A DNA stretch of 64,000 nucleotides, from NCBI RefSeq assembly GCF_905404315.1, contig NC_066278.1, forward strand, positions 7,208,001-7,272,000, in the 5' to 3' direction. Made by a program: the position numbers and the translations under genes. Below, one piece after another: positions 49,793 to 63,173 of this stretch. Below the pieces are notes generated by a model. It was not told the DNA's origin and ran no database searches. It worked only from the letters and a program-made list of their open reading frames with translations. Within the stretch, counting starts at the first letter, position 1. The number at the start of each line of letters is the position of its first letter. This stretch comes from Leptidea sinapis (Eukaryota; Arthropoda; Insecta; Lepidoptera; Pieridae).

Positions 49793-52390
49793 ATGATCAC
49801 AAAATCGTTCTGTGCACTCTCGAGAACCTCGGATACGATACCTATATTTTTATGATCATAATCTTGCACGGCGGCCATCTTGGATTTGAAAAATGATCAC
49901 AAAATCGTTCTCAGCACCCTCGAGAACCTCGGATACGATACCCGTAATCTAGTTATCATACTTTTGAGCGGCAGCCATTTTGGATTTGAAAAATGATCAC
50001 AAAATCGTTCTCAGCACCCTCGAGAACTTCGGATAAGATACCCATAATGTATTTATCATACTTTTGAGCGGCGGCCATCTTGGATTTGAAAACTGATTAC
50101 AAAATCGTTCCCTGCACCCTTGAGAACCTTGGATACGATACCCATAATGTAGTTATGATACTTTTGAGTGGCGGCCATCTCGGATTTAAAAATGAACCCA
50201 AAATTGTTTTCTGCACCCTCGAGAACCTCGGACACGATATCCATATTGCTGAAAACATAATTGTTTGCGGCAGCCCTCTTGGACTTCAAAAATGATCACA
50301 GAATTGTTCTGTACACCCTCGAGAACCTCGGACACGATATCTATATTTCTAAAATCATAATTTTGTGCGGCCGCCATCTTGGTTTTGAATAATGATCACC
50401 AAATCGTTCTCTGCACCCTCGAGAACCTCGGGTACGATATCCATATTGCTGAAATAATAATTTTGTGCGGCGGCCATCTTGGATTTGAAAAATGATCACA
50501 AAATCGTTCTCAGCACCCTCGAGAACCTCGGATACGATACCCATAATCTAGTTATCATACTTTTGAGCCGCAGCCATCTTGGATTTGAAAAATGATCACA
50601 AAATCGTTCTCAGCACCCTCGAGAACCTCGGACACGATATCCATATTGCTGAAAATATAATTGTTTGCGGCAGCCCTCTTGGATTTCAAAAATGATCACA
50701 AAATCGTTCTCAGCACCCTCGAGAGCCTTGGATACGATACCCATAATGTAGTTATCATTCTTTTGAGCGGCGGCCATATTGGATTTCAAAAATGATCACA
50801 AAATCGTTCTCTGCACCCTCGAGAACCCCGAGGTTGCGATACCCATAATGTAGTTATCATAATTTTGAGCGGCGGCCATCTTGGATTTCAAAAATGATCA
50901 CAAAATCTTTCTGTGCACTCTCGAGAACCTCGGATACGATACCTATATTTTTATGATCATAATCTTGCACGGCGGCCATCTTGGATTTGAAAAATGATCA
51001 CAAAATCGTTCTCAGCACCCTCGAAAAACTCGGATACGATACCCATAATCTAGTTATCATACTTTTGAGCGGCGGCCATCTCGGATTTAAAAATGAACTC
51101 AAAATTGTTTTCTGCACCCTCGAGAACCTCGGACACGATATCCATATTGCTGAAAACATAATTGTTTGCGGCAGCCCTCTTGGACTTCAAAAATGATCAC
51201 AGATTTGTTCTGTACACCCTCGAGAACCTCGGACACGATATCTATATTTCTTAAATCATAATTTTGTGCGGCGGCCATCTTGGTTTTGAATAATGATCAC
51301 CAAATCGTTCTCTGCACCCTCGAGAACCTCGGGTACGATATCCATATTGCTGAAATCATAATTTTGTGCGGCGGCCATCTTGGATTTGAAAAATGATCAC
51401 AAAATCGTTCTCAGCACCCTCGAGAACCTCGGATACGATACCCATAATATAGTTATCATACTTTTGAGCGGCAGCCATCTTGGATTTGAAAAATGATCAC
51501 AAAATCGTTCTCAGCATCCTCGAGAACATCGGATACGATACCCATAATGTATTTATCATACTTTTGAGCGGCGGCCATCTTGGATTTGAAAACTGATCAC
51601 AAAATCGTTCTCTGCACCCTTGAGAACCTTGGATACGATACCCATAATCTAGTTATCATACTTTTGAGTGGCGGTCATCTCGGATTTAAAAATGAACCCA
51701 AAATTGTTTTCTGCACCCTCGAGAACCTCGGACACGATATCCATATTGCTGAAAACATAATTGTTTGCGGCAGCCATCTTGGATTTAAAAAATGATGACC
51801 AAATCGTTCTCTGCACCCTCGAGAACCTCGGGTACGATATCCATATTGCTGAAATCATAATTTTGTGCGGCGGCCATCTTGGATTTGAAAAATGATCACA
51901 AAATCGTTCTCAGCAACCTCGAGAACCTCGGATACGATACCCATAATATAGTTATCATACTTTTGAGCGGCAGCCATCTTGGATTTGAAAAATGATCACA
52001 AAATCGTTCTCAGCACCCTCGAGAACATCGGATACGATACCCATAATGTATTTATCATACTTTTGAGCGGCGGCCATCTTGGATTTGAAAACTGATCACA
52101 AAATCGTTCTCTGCACCCTTGAGAACCTTGGATACGATACCCATAATCTAGTTATCATACATTTGAGTGGCGGCCATCTCGGATTTAAAAATGAACCCAA
52201 AATTGTTTTCTGCACCCTCGAGAACCTCGGACACGATATCCATATTGCTGAAAACATAATTGTTTGCGACAGCCATCTTGGACTTCAAAAATGATCACAG
52301 AATTGTTCTGTACACCCTCGAGAACCTCGGACACGATATCTATATTTCTAAAATCATAATTTTGTGCGGCCGCCATCTTGGTTTTGAATA
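49793..52390. repeat. 26-monomer tandem duplication, copy 1 (2598 bp)
   Basis: Marked units lie 2598 bp before their partners in the next copy. Examples are CCCGTAATCTAG (49942/52540), AACTGATTACAAAATCG (50090/52688), NotI sites (50367/52965), GAGCCGCAGCC (50566/53164), AAAATCTTTCTGTGC (50903/53501) and ATCACAGATTTGTTC (51195/53793). Differences are few, such as GGATAAGATACC here against GGATACGATACC in copy 2. Confidence 0.85.
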
Positions 52391-54987
52391 ATGATCACAA
52401 AATCGTTCTGTGCACTCTCGAGAACCTCGGATACGATACCTATATTTTTATGATCATAATCTTGCACGGCGGCCATCTTGGATTTGAAAAATGATCACAA
52501 AATCGTTCTCGGCACCCTCGAGAACCTCGGATACGATACCCGTAATCTAGTTATCATACTTTTGAGCGGCAGCCATTTTGGATTTGAAAAATGATCACAA
52601 AATCGTTCTCAGCACCCTCGAGAACTTCGGATACGATACCCATAATGTATTTATCATACTTTTGAGCGGCGGCCATCTTGGATTTGAAAACTGATTACAA
52701 AATCGTTCTCTGCACCCTTGAGAACCTTGGATACGATACCCATAATGTAGTTATGATACTTTTGAGTGGCGGCCATCTCGGATTTAAAAATGAACCCAAA
52801 ATTGTTTTCTGCACCCTCGAGAACCTCGGACACGATATCCATATTGCTGAAAACATAATTGTTTGCGGCAACCCTCTTGGACTTCAAAAATGATCACAGA
52901 ATTGTTCTGTACACCCTCGAGAACCTCGGACACGATATCTATATTTCTAAAATCATAATTTTGTGCGGCCGCCATCTTGGTTTTGAATAATGATCACCAA
53001 ATCGTTCTCTGCACCCTCGAGAACCTCGGGTACGATATCCATATTGCTGAAATCATAATTTTGTGCGGCGGCCATCTTGGATTTGAAAAATGATCACAAA
53101 ATCGTTCTCAGCACCCTCGAGAACCTCGGATACGATACCCATAATCTAGTTATAATACTTTTGAGCCGCAGCCATCTTGGATTTGAAAAATGATCACAAA
53201 ATCGTTCTCAGCACCCTCGAGAACCTCGGACACGATATCCATATTGCTGAAAATATAATTGTTTGCGGCAGCCCTCTTGGATTTCAAAAATGATCACAAA
53301 ATCGTTCTCAGCACCCTCGAGAGCCTTGGATACGATACCCATAATGTAGTTATCATTCTTTTGAGCGGCGGCCATATTGGATTTCAAAAATGATCACAAA
53401 ATCGTTCTCTGCACCCTCGAGAACCCCGAGGTTGCGATACCCATAATGTAGTTATCATAATTTTGAGCGGCGGCCATCTTGGATTTCAAAAATGATCACA
53501 AAATCTTTCTGTGCACTCTCGAGAACCTCGGATACGATACCTATATTTTTATGATCATAATCTTGCACGGCGGCCATCTTGGATTTGAAAAATGATCACA
53601 AAATCGTTCTCAGCACCCTCGAAAAACTCGGATACGATACCCATAATCTAGTTATCATACTTTTGAGCGGCGGCCATCTCGGATTTAAAAATGAACTCAA
53701 AATTGTTTTCTGCACCCTCGAGAACCTCGGACACGATATCCATATTGCTGAAAACATAATTGTTTGCGGCAGCCCTCTTGGACTTCAAAAATGATCACAG
53801 ATTTGTTCTGTACACCCTCGAGAACCTCGGACACGATATCTATATTTCTTAAATCATAATTTTGTGCGGCGGCCATCTTGGTTTTGAATAATGATCACCA
53901 AATCGTTCTCTGCACCCTCGAGAACCTCGGGTACGATATCCATATTGCTGAAATCATAATTTTGTGCGGCGGCCATCTTGGATTTGAAAAATGATCACAA
54001 AATCGTTCTCAGCACCCTCGAGAACCTCGGATACGATACCCATAATATAGTTATCATACTTTTGAGCGGCAGCCATCTTGGATTTGAAAAATGATCACAA
54101 AATCGTTCTCAGCATCCTCGAGAACCTCGGATACGATACCCATAATGTATTTATCATACTTTTGAGCGGCGGCCATCTTGGATTTGAAAACTGATCACAA
54201 ATCGTTCTCTGCACCCTTGAGAACCTTGGATACGATACCCATAATCTAGTTATCATACTTTTGAGTGGCGGCCATCTCGGATTTAAAAATGAACCCAAAA
54301 TTGTTTTCTGCACCCTCGAGAACCTCGGACACGATATCCATATTGCTGAAAACATAATTGTTTGCGGCAGCCATCTTGGATTTAAAAAATGATGACCAAA
54401 TCGTTCTCTGCACCCTCGAGAACCTCGGGTACGATATCCATATTGCTGAAATCATAATTTTGTGCGGCGGCCATCTTGGATTTGAAAAATGATCACAAAA
54501 TCGTTCTCAGCACCCTCGAGAACCTCGGATACGATACCCATAATATAGTTATCATACTTTTGAGCGGCAGCCATCTTGGATTTGAAAAATGATCACAAAA
54601 TCGTTCTCAGCACCCTCGAGAACCTCGGATACGATACCCATAATGTATTTATCATACTTTTGAGCGGCGGCCATCTTGGATTTGAAAACTGATCACAAAA
54701 TCGTTCTCTGCACCCTTGAGAACCTTGGATACGATACCCATAATCTAGTTATCATACATTTGAGTGGCGGCCATCTCGGATTTAAAAATGAACCCAAAAT
54801 TGTTTTCTGCACCCTCGAGAACCTCGGACACGATATCCATATTGCTGAAAACATAATTGTTTGCGACAGCCATCTTGGACTTCAAAAATGATCACAGAAT
54901 TGTTCTGTACACCCTCGAGAACCTCGGACACGATATCTATATTTCTAAAATCATAATTTTGTGCGGCCGCCATCTTGGTTTTGAATA
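52391..54987. repeat. 26-monomer tandem duplication, copy 2
   Basis: This is the direct partner of 49793-52390. A one-base deletion, GATCACAAATCG at about 54193, changes the offset from 2598 to 2597 bp for the remainder (52366/54963 NotI sites, 52079/54676). The copy ends where GATCACCAAATCG replaces GATCACAAAATCG, close to 54987. Confidence 0.85.
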
Positions 54988-57180
54988 ATGATCACCAAAT
55001 CGTTCTCTGCACCCTCGAGAACCTCGGGTACGATATCCATATTGCTGAAATCATAATTTTGTGCGGCGGCCATCTTGGATTTGAAAAATGATCACAAAAT
55101 CGTTCTCAGCACCCTCGAGAACCTCGGATACGATACCCATAATCTAGTTATCATACTTTTGAGCCGCAGCCATCTTGGAATTGAAAAATGATCACAAAAT
55201 CGTTCTCAGCACCCTCGAGAACCTCGGATACGATACCCATAATGTATTTATCATACTTCTGAGCGGCGGCCATCTTGGATTTGAAAACTGATCACAAAAC
55301 CGTTCTCTGCACCCTTGAGAACCTTGGATACGATACCTATAATCTAGTTATGATACTTTTGAGTGGCGGCCATCTCGGATATAAAAATGAACCCAAAATT
55401 GTTTTCTGCACCCTCGAGAACCTCGGACATGATATCCATATTGCTGAAAATATAATTGTTTGCGGCAGCCCTCTTGGATTTCAAAAATGATCACAAAATC
55501 GTTCTCAGCACCCTCGAGAACCTTGGATACGATACCCATAATGTAGTTATCATTCTTTTGAGCGGCGGCCATATTGGATTTCAAAAATGATCACAAAATC
55601 GTTCTCTGCACCCTCGAGAACCCCGAGGTTGCGATACCCATAATGTATTTATCATAATTTTGAGCGGCGGCCATCTTGGATTTCAAAAATGATCACAAAA
55701 TCGTTCTGTGCACTCTCGAGAACCTCGGATACGATACCTATATTTTTATGATCATAATCTTGCACGGCGGCCATCTTGGATTTGAAAAATGATCACAAAA
55801 TCGTTCTCAGCACCCTCGAAAAACTCGGATACGATACCCATAATCTAGTTATCATACTTTTGAGCGGCGGCCATCTCGGATTTAAAAATGAACTCAAAAC
55901 TGTTTTCTGCACCCTCGAGAACCTCGGACACGATATCCATATTGCTGAAAACATAATTGTTTGCGGCAGCCCTCTTGGACTTCAAAAATGATCACAGATT
56001 TGTTCTGTACACCCTCGAGAACCTCGGACACGATATCTATATTTCTTAAATCATAATTTTGTGCGGCCGCCATCTTGGTTTTGAATAATGATCACCAAAT
56101 CGTTCTCTGCACCCTCGAGAACCTCGGGTACGATATCCATATTGCTGAAATCATAATTTTGTGCGGCGGCCATCTTGGATTTGAAAAATGATCACAAAAT
56201 CGTTCTCAGCACCCTCGAGAACCTCGGATACGATACCCATAATATAGTTATCATACTTTTGAGCGGCATCTTGGATTTGAAAAATCATCACAAAATCGTT
56301 CTCAGCACCCTCGAGAACCTCGGATACGATACCCATAATGTATTTATCATACTTTTGAGCGGCGGCCATCTTGGATTTGAAAACTGATCACAAAATCGTT
56401 CTCTGCACCCTTGAGAACCTTGGATACGATACCCATAATCTAGTTATCATACTTTTGAGTGGCGGCCATCTCGGATTTAAAAATGAACCCAAAATTGTTT
56501 TCTGCACCCTCGAGAACCTCGGACACGATATCCATATTGCTGAAAACATAATTGTTTGCGGCAGCCATCTTGGATTTAAAAAATGATCACCAAATCGTTC
56601 TCTGCACCCTCGAGATCCTCGGGTACGATATCCATATTGCTGAAATCATAATTTTGTGCGGCGGCCATCTTGGATTTGAAAAATGATCACAAAATCGTTC
56701 TCAGCACCCTCGAGAACCTCGGATACGATACCCATAATATAGTTATCATACTTTTGAGCGGCAGCCATCTTGGATTTGAAAAATTATCACAAAATCGTTC
56801 TCAGCACCCTCGAAAACCTCAGATACGATACCCATAATGTATTTATCATACTTTTGAGCGGCGGCCATCTTGGATTTGAAAACTGATCACAAAATCTTTC
56901 TCTGCACCCTTGAGAACCTTGGATACGATACCCATAATCTAGTTATCATACATTTGAGTGGCGGCCATCTCGGATTTAAAAATGAACCCAAAATTGTTTT
57001 CTGCACCCTCGAGAACCTCGGACACGATATCCATATTGCTGAAAACATAATTGTTTGCGGCAGCCATCTTGGATTTAAAAAATGATCACAAAATCGTTCT
57101 CAGCACCCTCGAGAACCTCAGATACGATACCCATAGTGTAGTTATCATACTTTTGAGTGGTGGCCATCTTGGATATGAAA
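54988..57180. repeat. Partial third version of the 26-monomer HOR
   Basis: Units of the same kind recur in a different register. 55776-55991 matches 53579-53794 at 2197 bp, and a NotI site lies at 56063-56070. The unit at 55275 resembles those at 48980 and 49379. One monomer (56263-56358) is only 96 bp because four bases are missing from its GCGGCAGCCATC start. This removes the CCAT core. No other feature is visible. Confidence 0.7.
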
Positions 57181-58885
57181 AATGATCACAAAATCGTTCT
57201 CTGCACCCTCGAGAACCCCGAGGTTGCGATACCCATAATGTAGTTATCATAATTTTGAGCGGCGGCCATCTTGGATTTCAAATATGATCACAAAATCGTT
57301 CTCAGCACCCTCGAAAAACTCGGATACGATACCCATAATCTAGTTATCATACTTTTGAGCGGCAGCCATCTCGGATTTAAAAATGAACTAAAAGTTGTTT
57401 TCTGCACCCTCGAGAACCTCGGACACGATATCCATATTGCTGAAAATATAATTGATTGCGGCAGCCCTCTTGGATTTAAAAAAATGATCACAGAATTGTT
57501 CTCTGCACCCTCGAGAACCTCGAACATGATATCCATATTGCTAAAATCAATATTTTGTACGGCAGCCATCTTGGATTTGAAAACTGATCACAAAATCGTT
57601 CTCTGCACCCTTGAGAACCTTGGATACGATACCCATAACCTAGTTATCATACTTTTGAGCGGCGGCCATCTCGGATTTAAAAATGAACCCAAAATTGTTT
57701 TCTGCACCCTCGAGAACCTCGGACACGATATCCATATTGCTGAAAACATAATTGTTTGAGGCAGCCCTCTTGGATTTAAAAAATGATCACAGAATTGTTC
57801 TCTGCACCCTCGAGAACCTCGCACATGATATCCATATTGCTAAAATCAATATTTTGTGTGGCGGCCATCTTGAATTTGAAAAATGATCACAAAATCGTTC
57901 TCAGCACCAACGAGAACCTCGGATACGATACCCATATTTTTGTGATCACAATCTTGCACGGCGGCCATCTTGGATTTAAAAATTATCACAAAATCGTTCT
58001 CTGCACCCTCGAGAAACCCGAGGTTGCGATACCCATAATGTAGTTATCATTCTTTTGAGCGGCGGCCATGATGGATTTCAAAAATGATCACAGAATCGTT
58101 CTGTGCACTCTCGAGAGCCTCGGATATGATACCCATATTTTTGTGATCATAATCTTGCACGGCGGCCATATTGGATTTCAAAAATGATCACAAAATCGTT
58201 CTCTGCATCCCCGAGAACCCCGAGGTTGCGATACCCATAATGTAGTTATCATAATTTTGAGCGGCGGCCATCTTGGATTTCAAAAATGATCACAAAATCG
58301 TTCTGTGCACTCTCGAGAACCTCGGATACGACACCTATATTTTTATGATCATAATCTTGCACGGCGGCCATCTTGGATTTGAAAAATGATCACAAAATCG
58401 TTCTCAGCACCCTCGAAAAACTCGGATACGATACCCATAATCTAGTTATCATACTTTTGAGCGGCAGCCATCTCGGATTTAAAAATGAACTAAAAGTTGT
58501 TTTCTGCACCCTCGAGAACCTCGGACACGATATCCATATTGCTGAAAATATAATTGTTTGCGGCAGCCCTCTTGGATTTAAAAAAATGATCACAGAATTG
58601 TTCTCTGCACCCTCGAGAACCTCGAACATGATATCCATATTGCTAAAATCAATATTTTGTACGGCAGCCATCTTGGATTTGAAAACTGATCACAAAATCG
58701 TTCTCTGCACCCTTGAGAACCTTGGATACGATACCCATAATCTAGTTATCATACTTTTGAGCGGCGGCCATCTCGGATTTAAAAATGAACCCAAAATTGT
58801 TTTCTGCACCCTCGAGAACCTCGGACACGATATCCATATTGCTGAAAACATAATTGTTTGCGGCAGCCCTCTTGGATTTCAAAAA
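57181..58885. repeat. 11-monomer register carrying a recurrent 5-monomer module
   Basis: 57271-57775 matches 58373-58877 at an offset of 1102 bp, including the private variants AACTAAAAGTTGTTTTC and TTAAAAAAATGATCACAG. Sequence between and around the two is not duplicated. The same ordered five monomers occur at 25584, 30078 and 31276. Open frames of 162 codons (57271-57759) and 171 codons (58373-58888) coincide with the module. I attribute them to its 99-, 100- and 101-bp monomers keeping frame. Confidence 0.75.
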
Positions 58886-60941
58886 TGATCACAGAATTGT
58901 TCTGTACACCCTCAAGAACCTCGGACACGATATCCATATTGCTAAAATCATTATTTTGTGCGGCGGCCATCTTGGTTTTGAATAATGATCACCAAATCTT
59001 TCTCTGCACCCTCGAGAATCTCGGGTACGATATCCATATTGCTGAAATCATAATTTTGTGCGACGGCCATCTTGGATTTGAAAAATGATCACAGAATCGT
59101 TCTCAGCACCCTCGAGAAACTCGGATACGATACCCATAATGTAGTTATCATACTTTTGAGCGGCGGCCATCTTGGATTTGAAAAATGATCACACAATCGT
59201 TCTCTGCACCCTCAAGAATCTCTGATACGATACCCATAATGTAGTTATCGTAATTTTCAGCGGCGGCCATCTTGGATTTCAAAAATGATCACAAAATCGT
59301 TCTCTGCACCCTCGAAAACCCCGAGGTTGCGATACCAAAATGTAGTTATTATAATTTTGAGCGGCGGCCATCTTGGATTTCAAAAATTATCACAAAATCG
59401 TTCTGTGCACTCTCGAGAACCTCGGATACGATTCCTATATTTTTATGATCATAATCTTGCACGGCGGCCATCTTGGATTTGAAAAATGATCACAAAATCG
59501 TTCTCAGCACCCTCGAAAAACTCGGATACGATACCCATAATGTAGTTATCATACTTTTGAGCGGAGGCCATCTTGGATTTGAAAACTCATCACAAAATCG
59601 TTCTCTGCACCCTTGAGAACCTTGGATACGATACCCATAATCTAGTTATCATACTTTTGAGCGGCGGCCATCTCGGATTTAAAAACGATCCCAAAATTGT
59701 TTTCTGCACCCTCGAGAACCTTGGACACGATATCCATATTGCTGAAAACATAATTGTTTGAGGCAGCCCTCTTGGATATAAAAAATGATCACAGAATTGT
59801 TCTCTGCACCCTCGAGAACCTCGGACATGATATCCATATTGCTAAAATCAATATTTTGTGCGGTGGCCATCTTGGATTTGAAAAATGATCACAAAATCGT
59901 TCTCAGCACCCACGAGAACCTCGGATACGATACCCATATTTTTGTGATCACAATCTTGCACGGCGGCCATCTTGGATTTCAAAAATGATCACAAAATCGT
60001 TCTCTGCACCCTCGGGAAACCCGAGGTTGCGATACCCATAATGTAGTTATCAATCTTTTGAGCGGAGGCCATATTGGATTTCAAAAATCATCCCAAAATC
60101 GTTCTGTGCACTCTCCAGAACCTCGGATACGATCCCCATATTTTTATGATCATAATCTTGCACGGCGGCCATCTCGGATTTAAAAATAATCCTAAAATTA
60201 TTTTCTGCACCCTCCAGAACTCAGACACGATATCCATATTGCTTAAAACATTATTGTTTGCGGCAGCCCTCTTGGATTTCAAAAATGATCACAGAATTTT
60301 TCTCTGCACCCTCGAGAATCTCGGACACGATATCCATATTGCTGAAATCATAATTTTGGGCGGCGGCCATCTTGGATTTGAAAAACGATCACAAAATCGT
60401 TCTCTGCACCCTCGAGAACCTCGGATACGATACCCATAATGTAGTTATCATAAGTTTGAGTGGCGGCCATCTTGGATTTCAAAAATGATCACAAAATCGT
60501 TCTCTGCAACCTCGAGAACCTCGGATACGATACCCATAATGAAGTTTTCATACTTTTGAGCGACGGCCATCTTGGATTTCAAAAATGATCACAAAATGGT
60601 TCTGTGCACTCTCGAGAATCTCGGACACGATATCCATATTGCTGAAATCATAATTTTGTGCAGCAGCCATCTTGGATTTGAAAAATGATCACAAAATCGT
60701 TCTCTACACCCTGGAGAACCTCTGATACAATACTAACAATGTAGGATTTATAATTTTGAGCAGCGGCCATCTCGGATTTAACAATGATCACAGAATTGTT
60801 CTCTGCACCGTCGAGAACCTCGGACACGATATCCATATTGCTGAAAATCATAATTGTTTGCGGCAGCCCTCTTGGATTTCAAAAATGATCACAGAATTGT
60901 TCTGTACACCCTCAAGAACCTCGGACACGATATCCATATTG
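58886..60941. repeat. Satellite segment related to 32.7-34.1 kb
   Basis: 58972-60439 is colinear with 32672-34139 at an offset of 26,300 bp, including the D-C pair with GATACCTAAATG-like tails, the C/E trio and GAGGCAGCCCTC. It is interrupted near 59860-59960, where the sequence looks more like 34360-34460. From 60440 it follows the pattern of 36640-36870, with AAAATGGTTCTGTGC. It is therefore a patchwork of blocks found elsewhere in the window. No gene is visible. Confidence 0.7.
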
Positions 60942-62242
60942 CTTAAAACATTATTGTTTGCGGCAGCCCTCTTGGATTTTAAAAAATGATCACAGAATTT
61001 TTCTCTGCACCCTCGAGAATCTCGGACACGATATCCATGTTGCTGAAATCATAATTTTGTGCGGCGGCCATCTTGGATTTGAAAAACGATCACAAAATCG
61101 TTCTCTGCACCCTCGAGAACCTCGGATACGATACCCATAATGTAGTTATCATAAGTTTGAGCGGCGGCCATCTTGAATTTCAAAAATGATCACAAAATCG
61201 TTCTGTGCACTCTCATGAACCTCGGATACGATACACCTAATTTTTTGATCATAATCTTGCATGGCGGCCATCTTGGATTTGAAAAATGATCACAAAATCG
61301 TTCTCAGATCCCTCGAGAACCTCGGATACGATAACGATAATGCAGTTATCATACTTTTGAGCGGCGGCCATCTTGGATTTAAAAAAATGATCACCAAATC
61401 GTTCTCTGCACCCTCGAGAATCTCGGACACGATATCCATATTGCTGAAATCATAATTTTGTGCAGCGGCCATCTTGGATTTGAAAAATGATCACAAAATC
61501 GTTCTCAGAACCCTCGAGAACCTCGGATACGATACCCATAATGTATTTATCATAATTTTTAGCAGCGACAATCTTGGATTTCAAAAATAATCACAAAATC
61601 GTTCTCTGCAACCTCGAGAACCTCGGATACGATACCCATAATGAAGTTTTCATACTTTTGAGCGACGGCCATCTTGGATTTCAAAAATGATCACAAAATC
61701 GTTCTCTGCACCCTCGAGAACCTCTGATACGATACCCATAATGTAGTTATTATAATTTTGAGCGGCGGCCATCTCGGACTTAAATATGATCACAGAATTG
61801 TTCTCTGCACACTCGAGAACCTCGGACACGATATCTATATTTCTAAAATCATAATTTTGTGCGGCGGCCATCTTGGTTTTGAATAATGATCACCAAATCG
61901 TTCTCTGCACCCTCGAGAACCTCGGGTACGATATCCATATTGCTGAAATCATAATTTTGTGCGGCGGCCATCTTGGATTTGAAAAATGATCACAAAATCG
62001 TTCTCAGCACCCCCGAGAACCTCGGATACGATACCCATAATCTAGTTATCATACTTTTGAGCGGCAGCCATCTTGGATTTGAAAAATGATCACAAAATGG
62101 TTCTCAGCACCCTCGAGAACCTCGGATACGATACCCGTAATCTAGTTATCATACTTTTGAGCGGCAGCCATTTTGGATTTGAAAAATGATTACAAAATCG
62201 TTCTCAGCACCCTCGAGAACCTCGGATACGATACCCATAATG
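60942..62242. repeat. Satellite segment colinear with 46950-48245
   Basis: About 13 monomers match at a constant offset of 13,992 bp. They include GATACACCTAATTTTTTG, GATAACGATAAT, GCGACAATCTTGG, TTTAAATATGATC and CCCGTAATCTAG, in that order. Single-base differences are scattered; for example, GATAATACAG at ~47345 reads GATAATGCAG here. Confidence 0.72.
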
Positions 62243-63173
62243 TATTTATCATACTTTTGAGCAGCGGATAATCTTGGATTTGAAAACTGATAACAAAATC
62301 GTTCTCTGCACCCTTGAGAACCTTGGATACGATACCCATAATCTAGTTATGATACTTTTGAGTGGCGGCCATCTCGGACTTAAAAATGAACCCAAAATTG
62401 TTTTCTGCACCCTCGAGAACCTCGGACACGATATCCATATTGCTGAAAACATAATTGTTTGCGGCAGCCCTCTTGGACTTCAAAAATGATCACAGAATTG
62501 TTCTGTACACCCTCGAGAACCTCGGACACGATATCTATATTTCTAAAATCATAATTTTGTGCGGCGGCCATCATGGTTTTGAATAATGATCACCAAATCG
62601 TTCTCTGCACCCTCGAGAACCTCGGGTACGATATCCATATTGCTGAAATCATAATTTTGTGCGGCGGCCATCTTGGATTTGAAAAATGATCACAAAATCG
62701 TTCTCAGCACCCCCGAGAACCTCGGATACGATACCCATAATCTAGTTAGCATACTTTTGAGCGGCAGCCATCTTGGATTTGAAAAATGATCACAATATGG
62801 TTCTCAGCACCCTCGAGAACCTCGGATACGATACCCTTAATCTAGTTATCATACTTTTGAGCGGCAGCCATTTTGGATTTGAAAAATGATTACAAAATCG
62901 TTCTCAGCACCCTCGAGAACCTCGGATACGATACCCATAATGTATTTATCATACTTTTGAGCAGCGGCCATCTTGGATTTGAAAACTTATAACAAAATCG
63001 TTCTCTGCACCCTTGAGAACCTTGGATACGATACCCATAATCTAGTTATGATACTTTTGAGTGGCGGCCATCTCGGATATAAAAATGAACCCAAAATTGT
63101 TTTCTGCACCCTCGAGAACCTCGGACACGATATCCATATTGCTGAAAATATAATTGTTTGCGGCAGCCCTCTT
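61875..63173. repeat. 7-monomer tandem repeat (699-700 bp), two copies
   Basis: 61875-62474 matches 62575-63173. The first copy has one extra base in GCAGCGGATAATCTTGG (about 62263), where the second has GCAGCGGCCATCTTGG. That accounts for the change from 700 to 699. Shared variants include GCAGCCATTTTGG, GATTACAAAATCG and TGATAACAAAATCG/TTATAACAAAATCG. Confidence 0.78.
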
